From positions 1 to 64,000 of the forward strand of contig NZ_JARZAG010000006.1 in the NCBI RefSeq assembly GCF_029892155.1: a stretch of 64,000 bases of DNA, in the 5' to 3' direction. Numbering within the stretch: the first letter of the stretch is position 1; every line of letters starts with the position of its first letter. The DNA comes from Kitasatospora sp. GAS204B. Its GTDB lineage: Bacteria; Actinomycetota; Actinomycetes; Streptomycetales; Streptomycetaceae. Under the pieces are notes generated by a model. That model was given only the letters and a program-made list of their open reading frames with translations. It had not been told where the DNA came from and ran no database searches. Both the position numbers and the translations under genes were made by a program. Below are positions 36,649 through 45,857 of the stretch, in pieces.

Positions 36649-38862
36649 TCAGGAGGTGGGAACCAGGATCCACTTCTGGTTGCCGGCACCGTTGTTCGGC
36701 CACTGCAGGACGGTGGCGCCGTCGCTCAGCGAGCCGTTGGAGACGTCGACCAGCTGCCCGTCGTAGGCGCTCGTCAGCTGGACCTGGTTGGGGCCGGCGT
36801 CGACCAGCGTCCAGCGGGAGTTGCTGTTGCCGTCGTCGTGGTACTGGATCAGCCCGGTGCCCTGGAGGGTGCTCGGGCCGGGGATGTTGAGCAGCTTGCC
36901 GCTGTTGACGTTGCCGACGGTGTACGAGCCGGAGCCGGTGGCCGTGACGGTCCACAGCTGGTCGGTCTGCCCGTTGTCCTGCCACTGCACGATCCCGGCG
37001 CTGTCCGCGGTGGAGTCGTAGTTGACGTCCATCCGGCCGCCGGTGAGGGCGTTGACCAGCTTGTACCGCATCCCGGCGACGGGCACGGGGACCAGCTTCC
37101 ACTGCTGGTCGGCGCCGCCGTTCGGGGCGGCCTGGACGACCGAGGTGCCGTTCACGTCGATGTTCTGGCCGTCCGAGCGGGCGGTGACGGTGTACGAACC
37201 GTTGCCCGTACTGGTCAGCTTCCAGCGGGAGTTGGCGGCGTTGTCGTCCTGGTACTGGACCAGCTGGGTGCCGGTGGTGGTGCTGTTGCCGGGGATGTTG
37301 GCGAGCAGGCCGCTGTTGACGTTGTCGATCTTGTAGGAACCGTCACCGGTCGGGACCAGCTGCCACTGCTGGTCGGCGGTGCCGTCGGCCGGCGCCTGGA
37401 TCAGGCCGGCGTCGTTGCCGGTCGATGCTCCGCTGACGCCCAGGTACTGGCCCGAGGCCGCGTTCACCAGGTTGTAGTGCAGGGCTGTGTAGTGGCTGCC
37501 GGTGCTCGGGGTGACCCGCAGCAGGCGGCTGGCGTGGGGGTTCAGGGTGGCGCTGAACGTCCCGGTGGAGCTGCCGAGTTCGGTGTGGCTCCAGAGGTCG
37601 CGCACGGTGGCGGAGCCGCTGAACCCGAGGTCGGGGAAGTGCGCGGTGACGGTCGCGGCGGAGGAGGAGAGGTTGAAGAGGGCGACCGTGTAGCTGCCGT
37701 CGCCGTTCGGCGCGGACCAGACCTGCTGCTGGGTGGTCCGGTCGACCGGGGTGGCCGGGTGGCCGGCCTGGTCGACGGCGAGGACCTCGTCGTTGGTGAG
37801 CAGTGCGAGGTCGCCGCTGTCCAGGTTGGTCATGTCGGTGCCGAGCAGCAGGTTGGCGTTCTCGATCGACCACAAGGTGAGCTGGCTCTGCCGCTCGTCC
37901 GGGGTCAGACCGTCGTTGTTCCCGTTGCCGACCTCGACGGAGTCCAGGTCGTTCCAGCCACCGGCGCCCGCGAAGGGCGCCCACGGCGGGGCGTCCTGGA
38001 AGCGGCCGGCGACGTTGTTCCAGTCGGTCAGGGGGTAGGAGCCGCTGGCGCAGTAGCACTCGATGTCGCCGTCGATCCGCCAACTGTTCGCGCTGGCGCG
38101 CCAGGTGGGCGCGTTGTTGATGTCCAGCGAGTTGGACAGCGCGAGGTGGATGGGCCGGCCGGTCTGGTCGAGGGCCTGCGACCAGTGCTGGATGTCGGCG
38201 ACGTCGCCGTCGCCGACCCCGTCGATCTTGAGGAAGTCGATGCCGTAGGAGGCGAGTTGATCGGCCCAGGAGTTCAGGTACGCCTGGGCGGCGGGTGGGT
38301 TCTTGGCGTAGTCGATGTAGTACATCGAGCCGTAGCCGTAGTTGTAGTTGGTCTCGAAGCCGAGGGTGTTCGAGACGATGTCGCGGGCGTGGAACGAGGT
38401 GCCGGCGATCGGGGTGTTCTGGTTGTAGGCGGCCACCGGGATGCCCGGCGTCAGGTACATCCCGAACTTCTCGCCCAGGTTGTGGACGTAGCTGCCCACC
38501 GAGCCCATGCCGTCCGGGAATCGGCTGGGGTCGGTCGCCCAGCGGCCGTAACCGTCCACCGTGTTGGCCGGGTTGAGGTACCAGAAGTCGTCGATGTTGA
38601 CGTAGCGGTAGCCGTGCGAGACGAGGCCAGAGGTCGACATCGCCTTGGCCTGCGCCTCGACGTTCGCCTCGGTGGGGTCCTTCCGCAGGAAGCTCCAACT
38701 GCTCCACCCCATCGGCGGGGTGACGGAGGCTCCGTTGTCCTGGGCCTGGGCGGGGGTGGCGGCGCTGAGCAGCAGGGGCGGTGCGGCGGCGGCCGCGGCG
38801 AGCGCGAGGACGAGGGCCGGCCGGATCAGTCGGCCCAGCAGGCCGGCGGGGGAGGTGCGCAA
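36649..38862 (-). CDS. Secreted GH27 alpha-galactosidase-like enzyme with ricin-type lectin repeats
   Basis: 737-residue secreted glycosidase. A signal peptide (about 1-40, ending ATPAQA) leads to a GH27 TIM barrel: TPPMGWSSWS, YRYVNIDDFW, FLKIDG with the likely nucleophile Asp, and WRIDGDIE with the likely acid/base. An antiparallel beta domain follows, then two ricin-B lectin domains (about 460-595 and 600-737) with repeated QQW/QLW/QKW motifs. Alpha-galactosidase, beta-L-arabinopyranosidase or related activity is possible. The start is TTG at 38862, chosen for a perfect GGAGG six bases upstream; the longer frame adds a proline-rich lead that does not look coding. Convergent with the sensor phosphatase. 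Confidence 0.85.
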   Translation of the reverse strand: MRTSPAGLLGRLIRPALVLALAAAAAAPPLLLSAATPAQAQDNGASVTPPMGWSSWSFLRKDPTEANVEAQAKAMSTSGLVSHGYRYVNIDDFWYLNPANTVDGYGRWATDPSRFPDGMGSVGSYVHNLGEKFGMYLTPGIPVAAYNQNTPIAGTSFHARDIVSNTLGFETNYNYGYGSMYYIDYAKNPPAAQAYLNSWADQLASYGIDFLKIDGVGDGDVADIQHWSQALDQTGRPIHLALSNSLDINNAPTWRASANSWRIDGDIECYCASGSYPLTDWNNVAGRFQDAPPWAPFAGAGGWNDLDSVEVGNGNNDGLTPDERQSQLTLWSIENANLLLGTDMTNLDSGDLALLTNDEVLAVDQAGHPATPVDRTTQQQVWSAPNGDGSYTVALFNLSSSAATVTAHFPDLGFSGSATVRDLWSHTELGSSTGTFSATLNPHASRLLRVTPSTGSHYTALHYNLVNAASGQYLGVSGASTGNDAGLIQAPADGTADQQWQLVPTGDGSYKIDNVNSGLLANIPGNSTTTGTQLVQYQDDNAANSRWKLTSTGNGSYTVTARSDGQNIDVNGTSVVQAAPNGGADQQWKLVPVPVAGMRYKLVNALTGGRMDVNYDSTADSAGIVQWQDNGQTDQLWTVTATGSGSYTVGNVNSGKLLNIPGPSTLQGTGLIQYHDDGNSNSRWTLVDAGPNQVQLTSAYDGQLVDVSNGSLSDGATVLQWPNNGAGNQKWILVPTS

Positions 38863-39185
38863 GGGTGGCCTCCGAGGTGGTGGGGGAGGGGTGCGGCGGG
38901 ATGGGGATGGGGGGCGAGCGGGTGGCGAAGCAGGCACAGGAACCGACAGAAATAAACAGGTTCAAACGGCTGGACATATGACAGCCAGGTTGCGTACCGA
39001 TGTCAAGGCCTCGCGCAGAAGTGGGCGTTGGGCCGGGTGGATGTCCCGCAGGCCTTGTGCGGTCTCTTGACATGACTTCGGCGGGAGCTCACCATTGTGC
39101 GCAAATGTTAGCTTGCGTCAGTTTGAGTGCGGCCGTGTTCGGCGGTGTTTCGGCGGGGATTCGTTCGGCGTTTCGCCGGATCGGG
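38863..39185. other. 323-bp gap upstream of the GH27 gene
   Basis: No gene is seen. An AT-richer stretch near 38945-38995 is the likeliest promoter area for the minus-strand GH27 gene; it includes a short repeat GGCTG/CAGCC around GACATATGA. Farther up, CGCAA/TTGCG (about 39100-39117) could be an operator half-site pair. A G/T-rich repeat of TTCGGCGG follows near 39140. Confidence 0.3.
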
Positions 39186-39443
39186 TCAGGACGGGTCGAC
39201 CCGGCGGACCGTCAGTGGCGTGCGCGGGGCCTGGTGCCCGCCGCTGAGCAGCATCCGCACCTCGCCCTGGTCGCTGATCTCCGCGCGAACGATCCCCGTC
39301 GCGTCGCCGTACACGGGGTGGCCCGCCGGGCCGCGGGCTCCGGTCGGGCGGACCAGGACCACGTCGTACGGCTCGCTGGTCGCGGCATCGGTTTCGGCGT
39401 GGGCGAAGACCAGTTCGTACAGCGGTCCGTCGTTCTCGCTCAT
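39186..39443 (-). CDS. Small protein resembling DUF6296
   Basis: 85-residue acidic protein with no signal or membrane segment. The pattern YELVFAHAET, then DVVLVRPTGARGPAG, PVYGDATGIVRAEI and RMLLSGGHQ resembles the streptomycete DUF6296 proteins, whose role is unknown. ATG at 39443 has GGAGG at good spacing. It stands between the GH27 gene and the divergent VWA gene; its size and predicted beta-rich content suggest a single small domain. Confidence 0.7.
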   Translation of the reverse strand: MSENDGPLYELVFAHAETDAATSEPYDVVLVRPTGARGPAGHPVYGDATGIVRAEISDQGEVRMLLSGGHQAPRTPLTVRRVDPS

Positions 39444-39625
39444 CAGTGGCCTCCTCGCCGCCAGCGTGCGGCGTGTCGCCTCCCCTGAGAGCTCGCCTTC
39501 CCTGGGGAGGCCGGTGGAAACGTCCGCCGGCCCGGATTCCGGGCGTGCTGCCGCGGGGCTGCCGGCGGGCGGCGGTGGGGTGCATTGTGAGTTCCGAACT
39601 GATGATCCATAAGATGCGGGCCGTG

Positions 39626-40972
39626 ATGATCATCAGACGACGATGGCCGACCCGGCCCGCCGCCCTGCTCGCCGCCCTGCTGACCGTGGCCTTCGCGGTC
39701 CTCGGCGGCGGCCTGCCCGCGTACGCCGACCAGCCCACGGCCGGGCCCAGCGCCCCGACGAGCACCACCGAGGCACCGAAGGTCGACCTGATCCTGGATG
39801 TCAGCGGTTCCATGGGGATCCAGGACATCGAGGGCAGAAGCCGGATCTCGGTGGCCCAGCAGTCCATCGACGAGGTGATCGACGCGTTGCCGCCGGAGGC
39901 CGAGTTCGGCATCCGCACGCTGGGCGCGACCTACCCCGTGAGCGACAAGACGGACGGCTGCAAGGACACCCAGGTGCTCTACCCGGTCGGCAAGACCGAC
40001 AAGGTCGAGGCCAAGACCGCGGTCGCCACCCTGCGCCCCACCGGTTGGACTCCGATCGGACTGGCGCTGCGCGGCGCGGCGCAGGACCTGGGCACCGGGC
40101 AGGCCACCCGACGAATAGTGCTGATCACCGACGGTGAGGACGACTGCTCGCCGCCGGACCCCTGCGACGTGGCCCGTGAACTGGCCGCCCAGGGGACCCA
40201 CCTGGTGGTGGACACGCTGGGCCTGGCGCACGACGACCAGGTCCGCCAGCAGCTGCTCTGCATCGCGAACGCCACCGGCGGGACCTACACCGACGTCCAC
40301 ACCCAGCAGCAGCTCAGCCAGCGGGTGCAGCAGCTGGTCACCCGGTCGGACACCAGCTACCGGGCGACTCCGGCCGACATCGCCGGCGCGGACAGCTGCG
40401 CGGGCGCGCCGCTGCTCACCCCCGGCGTCTACGCCGACCGGGAGAAGTTCGCCGAGCACCGGTTCTACCGGGTGTCGGTCAAGCCGGGCCAGGAGCTGCG
40501 CGCCTCGGTGAGCGTCACGCCGGACCGCGCGGTGGCGCCGGACTACGGTGTGCTGCTGCGGGCGACCGACGTGGGCGGGCAGGAGCTGGTGCGCGGGACG
40601 GACGCGGGCAGCGGGCGCACCGACGTGGCGTCCACCGGACTGCGGTGGTCCGCGCCGGGATCGGTCGGGGCGACCGCCTCGCCGACCGCGTCGGTGGCCG
40701 GCGTCCCGGCGACCGACCCGAACACCGGACAGGTGGTCTGCCTGACCGTCAGCAACTCCTTCGCCGGTCAGCCCGGCGTGCAGGCCGATCCCGGCCTGCC
40801 GCTGGAGCTGACGGTGGACGTGGTGGCGGCCTCGCCGGCGCCGGACGGTCCGGCGTTGGGCCTGGGCCGGGGCTGGGTGATGCTGCTGGTGCTCACCGGT
40901 GCGGGGCTGGTCACCGGCCTGCTCTGGGGCTGGGTCGCGCGCTGGCGGATCGCGGTCTGGCGGGCGAACTGA
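39626..40972 (+). CDS. Secreted membrane-anchored von Willebrand A domain protein
   Basis: 448-residue exported protein. A signal ending near AYA (about residue 33) is followed by a VWA domain with an intact metal site: DVSGSMG, the threonine in PTGWTPIG, and ITDGEDDC. A beta-sandwich region (about 250-400) and a C-terminal membrane helix (about 418-440) with a short basic tail follow, so the VWA domain faces outward. Several in-frame ATGs (39602, 39614, 39626) lack good ribosome sites; 39626 gives the most regular signal. Its stop shares bases with an in-frame ATG of the next gene (TGATG). Confidence 0.85.
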   Translation: MIIRRRWPTRPAALLAALLTVAFAVLGGGLPAYADQPTAGPSAPTSTTEAPKVDLILDVSGSMGIQDIEGRSRISVAQQSIDEVIDALPPEAEFGIRTLGATYPVSDKTDGCKDTQVLYPVGKTDKVEAKTAVATLRPTGWTPIGLALRGAAQDLGTGQATRRIVLITDGEDDCSPPDPCDVARELAAQGTHLVVDTLGLAHDDQVRQQLLCIANATGGTYTDVHTQQQLSQRVQQLVTRSDTSYRATPADIAGADSCAGAPLLTPGVYADREKFAEHRFYRVSVKPGQELRASVSVTPDRAVAPDYGVLLRATDVGGQELVRGTDAGSGRTDVASTGLRWSAPGSVGATASPTASVAGVPATDPNTGQVVCLTVSNSFAGQPGVQADPGLPLELTVDVVAASPAPDGPALGLGRGWVMLLVLTGAGLVTGLLWGWVARWRIAVWRAN

Positions 40973-40992
40973 TGAGGCATGGGGAACTGACG

Positions 40993-41925
40993 ATGCGTGG
41001 CAGAATCTCGACCGCCCTGACCACCCTGACCGCCGTGGGCGTCGCGGCAGGGGCCGTGCTGGTGCTGGGGGCGCCCGCGGCGCAGGCCGACTCGGCCTCG
41101 CCCTCTCCCTCGGCGTCCGCGAGCGGTTCGGCGGCGCCGGTGACCAGCTCCGGCACCTCCTTCCTGACCGCCACCACGCTCGCCCCGGGCCAGGCCGCCC
41201 GGGTCGCCGCCGCCACCGGCGACTACCTCTACTGGGCGTTCGCGGCCTCGGCAGGCCAGACCGACACCGTCACGGTCGACGTCACGCTGCCGCCGGCGGC
41301 CCAGCGGCACGGCCCGCAGACCTGGACCGTGGACCTCTTCGACGGCCTGCGCCGCCGGCAGGCCTGCACGGCCGGGCCGCAGAACGGCACCGCCGACCAG
41401 ACGGCCGGTTCGCTCTCGATGAGCTGCACCCTGCGGCAGATCCGCTCCTGGGCCGAACCCTGGTCGGGCGACCCGCTGCCGGGCACCTACTACGTCCGGC
41501 TGTCGACCTCCGACGTGCAGCAGTCCGACCTGGGCCTGGCCGCCCAGGTGAACGTGCGGGTCGGCGCCACCGGCGGGGCGGACGAGGCGCAGCCGGAGGG
41601 CGGCGCGCTCAAGGCCGCGCTGGTGCCGCCGGTCAATCCGGGCGCGACCGTGGCGCCGGGCGCCACCGGCCTGCCGAGCGCGGCAGCCTCGGCGTCCGCC
41701 GTGGCGTCGACGCCCGGCGGTGCCGCCGTGGCGGCGCCGAGCACGCCCGCCTCCCACTGGTACTCCGGGCTGTTCTCGGGCTGGAACACCCGGTGGTTCT
41801 GGACCCTGGGCGGCGCGGCCCTCGCCTCGCTGGCCGGCGTCGGCGGGTACACCCTGACCCGGCATCCGCGGGGCCGGCGGCCCTGGTCGCCGCGACCGCC
41901 GCACTCGCACACCGAGCGGTCCTGA
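40993..41925 (+). CDS. Secreted membrane-anchored partner of the VWA protein
   Basis: 310-residue exported protein of unknown family. The signal ends near AQA (about residue 31), followed by a Ser/Ala/Pro linker, a beta-rich domain (about 55-200) with DYLYWAFAASAGQTDTVTV and two cysteines, a second low-complexity linker and a C-terminal membrane helix (about 268-290) with a basic tail. The beta domain resembles that after the VWA domain upstream. ATG at 40993 has GGGGAA at good spacing; an ATG at 40972 overlaps the VWA stop. The pair looks like a two-subunit surface complex; function unknown. Confidence 0.75.
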   Translation: MRGRISTALTTLTAVGVAAGAVLVLGAPAAQADSASPSPSASASGSAAPVTSSGTSFLTATTLAPGQAARVAAATGDYLYWAFAASAGQTDTVTVDVTLPPAAQRHGPQTWTVDLFDGLRRRQACTAGPQNGTADQTAGSLSMSCTLRQIRSWAEPWSGDPLPGTYYVRLSTSDVQQSDLGLAAQVNVRVGATGGADEAQPEGGALKAALVPPVNPGATVAPGATGLPSAAASASAVASTPGGAAVAAPSTPASHWYSGLFSGWNTRWFWTLGGAALASLAGVGGYTLTRHPRGRRPWSPRPPHSHTERS

Positions 41926-41948
41926 CCTGACGTCAGGCCCTCCGCTCC

Positions 41949-41978
41949 GGGCCCGGCACGCTTCGGCGTGCCGGGCCC
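41949..41978 (+). terminator. TTCG tetraloop terminator
   Basis: A perfect 13-bp stem closed by a TTCG tetraloop lies 24 bases after the stop of the VWA-partner gene. It ends the two-gene operon. Confidence 0.85.
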
Positions 41979-42102
41979 CGCGCTTCACCGCCGCGGGACC
42001 GAACGAGCCTCATGATGTCGGTGCGGCGTGCGACGCTTCGTCAGGTCGTAGGTCGTAGGTCGTGGTCGTGAACCCGAACTGCCCGGAAGAGGAGCAAGTC
42101 CC

Positions 42103-42699
42103 GTGCGCATCGTGATCAATGAGTTCATCAGTCTGGACGGCGTGGTGCAGGCGCCCGGCGCGCCCGAGGAGGACACCGACGGCGGTTTCGCGCACGGCGG
42201 TTGGACGCATCCCTTCTTCGACCCGGAGGTGGTGGGCGGCGCCTTCGCCGACGCGCTGACCAAGGCCGAGGCGCTGCTGTTCGGGCGCCGCACCTGGCAG
42301 ACCATGGCCGCGGCGTGGCCCGATCGGGCCGGCGACCCGTTCGCCGATCGGATGAACAGCATCCCGAAGTACGTCGTCTCCCAGACGCTCGGCGACGCCG
42401 AGTTGACCTGGCAGAACAGCACGCGGATCCCCGGTGACAAGGCTGTCGCCCGGATCCGGGAGCTGCGTGAGAGCGACGGCGGCGACCTGCTGGTGATGGG
42501 GAGCCCCACCCTGGCGCGGACCCTGCTGCGCGAGGACCTGGTCGGTGAACTGCGGCTGATGGTCATGCCGGTGCTGCTCGGCGGCGGAAAGACGATCTTC
42601 CCGGAGGACGGCGCGCTGCGCACGCTGGAGCTGGTCTCCACGGTCACCAGTGGCACCGGCGTGAACGTGTGCACCTACCGGCCGGCCGGATCGAAGTAG
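42103..42699 (+). CDS. DHFR/RibD C-terminal-like reductase
   Basis: 198-residue protein of the dihydrofolate reductase/RibD C-terminal fold (YyaP/YwjB type). Typical marks are RIVINEFISLDGVVQAPG at the start, LLFGRRTWQTMA, YVVSQTL, LLVMGSPTLARTLL and LMVMPVLLGGGKTIF. Such proteins probably reduce small molecules with NADPH; the substrate is unknown. GTG at 42103 has GAGGAG nine bases upstream, after a short TAGGTCG repeat (about 42046-42072). It appears to be a single-gene unit. Confidence 0.88.
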   Translation: MRIVINEFISLDGVVQAPGAPEEDTDGGFAHGGWTHPFFDPEVVGGAFADALTKAEALLFGRRTWQTMAAAWPDRAGDPFADRMNSIPKYVVSQTLGDAELTWQNSTRIPGDKAVARIRELRESDGGDLLVMGSPTLARTLLREDLVGELRLMVMPVLLGGGKTIFPEDGALRTLELVSTVTSGTGVNVCTYRPAGSK

Positions 42700-42716
42700 C
42701 CGCGGTCCGCGGCCGG

Positions 42717-42914
42717 TCAGCCGAGCCGCATCCAGAGGGGCCAGAACGGCAGGACCGAGAGCAGCAGCCCCACGCCGGCCGCCGTCAGGCCGGTCCGCGC
42801 GGTGCTGCGGCCGGTGCGCGGGGGCTCGGGCCTGCGGGGCTCGACCGGGGCGCTGTCGATCCTGGTGAGGGCGATCCGGCCGACCCAGCCACCGGCCGTT
42901 TGGCGGGCAGGGTA
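42717..42914 (-). pseudogene. Possible small membrane-protein frame without a start codon
   Basis: The frame ending at the stop 42717-42719 encodes a basic, proline-rich part, then a hydrophobic C-terminus (TAAGVGLLLSVLPFWPLW). Over the last 50 codons almost every codon ends in G or C, as in real genes here. Reading back to the previous in-frame stop (near 42993), no ATG, GTG or TTG exists. It could be a decayed gene, one with an unusual start, or one whose start was lost by a frameshift. The rest of the 420-bp gap (42700-43119) shows nothing else clear. Confidence 0.35.
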
Positions 42915-43119
42915 CCGTCCGTGCGCCGACCGCCCGAACAGGCCGGTGTACGAAGGAGATCGCCAGTGTGCGAAGCACCCGAATCGTGATCAAGGATCCG
43001 TGCCGGATGGGAACCCGAGGCCCTACGGTGCACGTCGCAGGCATCGCCGCGCACGCGCGCGGTCGGCCACGCACGCGCGGCCAGGCGGCATCGAGACCAG
43101 AGGGAACCAGAGAACGACT

Positions 43120-44949
43120 ATGAACGGCCTGACCGACGAGAGCACGGCCGGGGCCGACGGCCCGTGGACCCTGCCCGGCTACACCCATGAACGCGAACTC
43201 GGTGCCGGGGGCAGCGGGCGCGTGGTGCTGGCCCGGCACGAGGCCACCGGCAGCCGGGTGGCGGTCAAGTACCTGAGCGCGGCGGTCGGCGACACCAGCG
43301 CTTTCCGCCGTGAGGCGGAGCTGCTCGGCGCGCTGCGCTCCCCACAGGTCGCCCGGCTCTACGAGTACGTGGAGGGCCCGCGCGGCGCCGCCATCGTGAT
43401 GGAGCTGGTGGACGGCATCGCCCTGCGCGCGCTGCTGCGCCAGGAGGGTGCGACCTCGCCCGAGGCAGCCCTGGTGGTGCTCAAGGGCTCACTGCTGGGC
43501 CTGGCCGCCGCGCACGCCGCCGGGGTGGTGCACCGTGACTACAAGCCGGAGAACGTGCTGGTCACGGTCGACGGGTCGTCCAAACTGGTGGACTTCGGCA
43601 TCGCGGTCCCGCACGGCGCCACCGGGAAGATCGCCGGCACCCCGGTGTACATGGCCCCCGAGCAGTGGGCGGGCCGGCCGGCCTCGCCATCGGCGGACGT
43701 GTACGCCGCCACCGCCACCTTCTTCGAGTGCCTCACCGGGGCCAAGCCCTACAACGGCACCACACTGGCCGAGTTGGCCGCTCAGCACACCGAGGCCCCG
43801 ATCCCCGACCAGCTGGCCCCGGAACCGGTGCGGTCGCTGATCCGCGCGGGGCTGGCCAAGACGCCGGGGGAGCGGCCGGCCAGTGCGGCCGCGTTGGTCG
43901 AGCATCTGGAGCTGGTGGCGCACGCCGGGTACGGGGCGAAGTGGGAGGAGCGCGGGCGGGACGCGCTCGCCGCGCTGGTCGCGCTGCTGCCGCTGCTGCT
44001 GCTTCCGTCCGGCGGCAGCGCGGCGGCGGGCAGCACGGCGCTGGCCACCACCGTGCTGGGTGGCGGGGCCGCCGACTTCGCTCCGGCTGGCAACCAACTC
44101 GCCGTTCCGAGAACGGGGTTGAGCCGCCGGGCCAAGGTGCTGGCCGGTGCGGTCGGGGTGGCGTTGCTGGGCGGGGCGATGGTCGACGTCGCCGTCGCCG
44201 ACGGGCCGGGCGCCTGGGGCGCGACCAGGATCACGACGGCCGGCCCGGCGGCCGAGCTGACCACCTCGCTCGCGCCGGCGGCCGATGTGGCGGCGGGGGG
44301 CTCGGCTGCTGCCGTGGCTTCGGCGGCCGCTTCGGTATCGGCGTCGACCTCGGCGTCCGCGTCCGGCTCGCCGAGTCCCTCCGCTGCCGCGTCCCCGTCC
44401 GGGTCCGCAACGGCTTCGGCGACGGCATCGCCGCAACGCGGCGGCGGCGCGGCTCCGAGCAGCAGCCGGTCGGCTGCGGCCGGACCAGCTCCCACCTCGA
44501 CCGGCGGGCCGGCCGCTGGTCCGTCGACCGCGCCCAGTGCGGGGCCCACCGCGGTGCCCACCGTGGCGCCGACCTCGCCGTCCTCGTCCGTGCCGGCGAC
44601 GCCCTCGGCGGCGCCGACTCCGCTGCGGGTGCTCGCAGTGAGCATCACCGGTTACGGCTGCTACGGGAACTACGGCACCAGCGGCACCGTCGACGTCACC
44701 TCGGACGGCGCCGCCGCCGGGACGCTGACGGTCAGTTGGGTGGACGACGACGGCGGATCGCGCAAGGGGGTCGCGAGCCAGACCTTCACCCTCGCCAAGG
44801 GGCAGACCCGGACCGCGTTCCCGGTCAGCCACACCTTCGCCGACAGCGCGACGTTCTGGGGACTGCAGGTCGCCACCGACCCGGCTGCGGTCCGGGGCCA
44901 GGGCGGCTACCAGGAGGTCGCCGCCTACCTGTGCAACCCGCCCCGCTGA
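43120..44949 (+). CDS. Membrane serine/threonine protein kinase with Ig-like ectodomain
   Basis: 609-residue Hanks-type kinase. The kinase domain (about 20-270) is complete: glycine loop GAGGSG, Lys50 in VAVKYL, catalytic loop HRDYKPEN (138-145, Tyr replacing the more common Leu/Val) and DFG at 158-160. Hydrophobic stretches at about 282-316 and 339-360 include the membrane helix. A Ser/Ala/Pro linker (about 375-500) leads to an extracellular beta-sandwich (about 505-605) with two cysteines. There are no PASTA repeats. GAGGGA precedes the ATG. The next gene encodes a membrane protein with a similar ectodomain, a likely partner or substrate. Confidence 0.88.
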   Translation: MNGLTDESTAGADGPWTLPGYTHERELGAGGSGRVVLARHEATGSRVAVKYLSAAVGDTSAFRREAELLGALRSPQVARLYEYVEGPRGAAIVMELVDGIALRALLRQEGATSPEAALVVLKGSLLGLAAAHAAGVVHRDYKPENVLVTVDGSSKLVDFGIAVPHGATGKIAGTPVYMAPEQWAGRPASPSADVYAATATFFECLTGAKPYNGTTLAELAAQHTEAPIPDQLAPEPVRSLIRAGLAKTPGERPASAAALVEHLELVAHAGYGAKWEERGRDALAALVALLPLLLLPSGGSAAAGSTALATTVLGGGAADFAPAGNQLAVPRTGLSRRAKVLAGAVGVALLGGAMVDVAVADGPGAWGATRITTAGPAAELTTSLAPAADVAAGGSAAAVASAAASVSASTSASASGSPSPSAAASPSGSATASATASPQRGGGAAPSSSRSAAAGPAPTSTGGPAAGPSTAPSAGPTAVPTVAPTSPSSSVPATPSAAPTPLRVLAVSITGYGCYGNYGTSGTVDVTSDGAAAGTLTVSWVDDDGGSRKGVASQTFTLAKGQTRTAFPVSHTFADSATFWGLQVATDPAAVRGQGGYQEVAAYLCNPPR

Positions 44950-45029
44950 CCACTCCGCCGACCACTCCGCTGACCGTTTCGCAGAACCGCGGCCGCAGAC
45001 CGGCCAAGACCAGCCGCCAGGAAGAGAGC

Positions 45030-45857
45030 ATGTCCACACCTCAGGACCCGACCGTCGAGCTGCCGTCGGGCCAACTGTCCACTGTCGAGCTGCCGTCGGG
45101 CCAGTTGCCGACCATGGAGCTGCCGTCGGGCGCGTTGTCCACCGTCGAGCCGTCCACTGTCGAACTCCCGGCGGGCGAGCTGTCCACCGAAGAGCTCCCG
45201 CCCGCCGCACCCCGCCCGGTCGATCCGGAGGTGGACAGCGCCACGTTGCTCGACGAGGAGGTCTGGGACACCCCGGCCGCCACCGTCGAGCTGCCCGAGG
45301 GCACGACCGCAGAGCCGGCCGCCACGGTTGAACTGCCCGAGGACGAGGACGGGCTGCGCCGCTTCGGTCCGGGCGTGCCGAGCTCGGCCACTGTGGCCAT
45401 CCCGCCACTGGCCGCCGCCCGGTGGCGCGGCGTCGAGCCGCCGGCCCCCACCGAGCAGTCGCCCCGGCGCCGGGGCTCGCGGTGGCTGGTGCCGGTGCTG
45501 ATCCTGCTGGCGGTGCTGGCCGTCCTGATCTGGCAGTGGTGGCCGAATCCGCTCGCGGTCACCGGGGTCTCGGTGCGTACCGATCCGGCCGGCCCGGCCT
45601 GCGATGGCACCGCCGTCGTGACCGGCACCCTGGACACCGACGGCGGGGCGGGAACCGTCTCCTACCGTTGGCGGCGTAGCGACGGCACGGTCTCCGCCGA
45701 CCTCACCCAGCCGGTTCCCAAGGGCAGCCGGCACACCGATGTGGTGCTCCGCTGGACCTTCGAGGGCAAGGGGGCCATGGCGGCCACCGCGACCCTGGAG
45801 GTCCTCTCGCCGGATCCGCGCAGTGCGGCGGCCTCGTTCGACTACAGCTGCCAATAA
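45030..45857 (+). CDS. Membrane protein with Thr-Val-Glu-Leu-Pro repeats, kinase neighbour
   Basis: 275-residue protein. The cytoplasmic N-terminus holds repeats of about ten residues built on TVELPSGQLS, with threonines at 8, 18, 28, 43 and 53, then related TVELPE copies near 90 and 105. A single membrane helix (about 150-170) leads to an extracellular beta-sandwich with CDGTAVVTG and DGGAGTVSYRW. That domain resembles the kinase ectodomain upstream (order of Cys, GT, DG, W and KG positions). I infer that the repeats are phosphorylation sites for the kinase, 80 bases upstream in the same direction. GGAAGAGAG precedes the ATG. No known family was recognised. Confidence 0.75.
   Translation: MSTPQDPTVELPSGQLSTVELPSGQLPTMELPSGALSTVEPSTVELPAGELSTEELPPAAPRPVDPEVDSATLLDEEVWDTPAATVELPEGTTAEPAATVELPEDEDGLRRFGPGVPSSATVAIPPLAAARWRGVEPPAPTEQSPRRRGSRWLVPVLILLAVLAVLIWQWWPNPLAVTGVSVRTDPAGPACDGTAVVTGTLDTDGGAGTVSYRWRRSDGTVSADLTQPVPKGSRHTDVVLRWTFEGKGAMAATATLEVLSPDPRSAAASFDYSCQ

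Noticed and set aside
36649..38000. Internal repeats of the GH27 gene as a mobile element
   Set aside because: They correspond to ricin-lectin motifs at protein level.
45030..45350. CRISPR array in the repeated DNA of the TVELP gene
   Set aside because: The repeats are in frame, lack unique spacers of constant size and encode a coherent protein; no cas genes are near.
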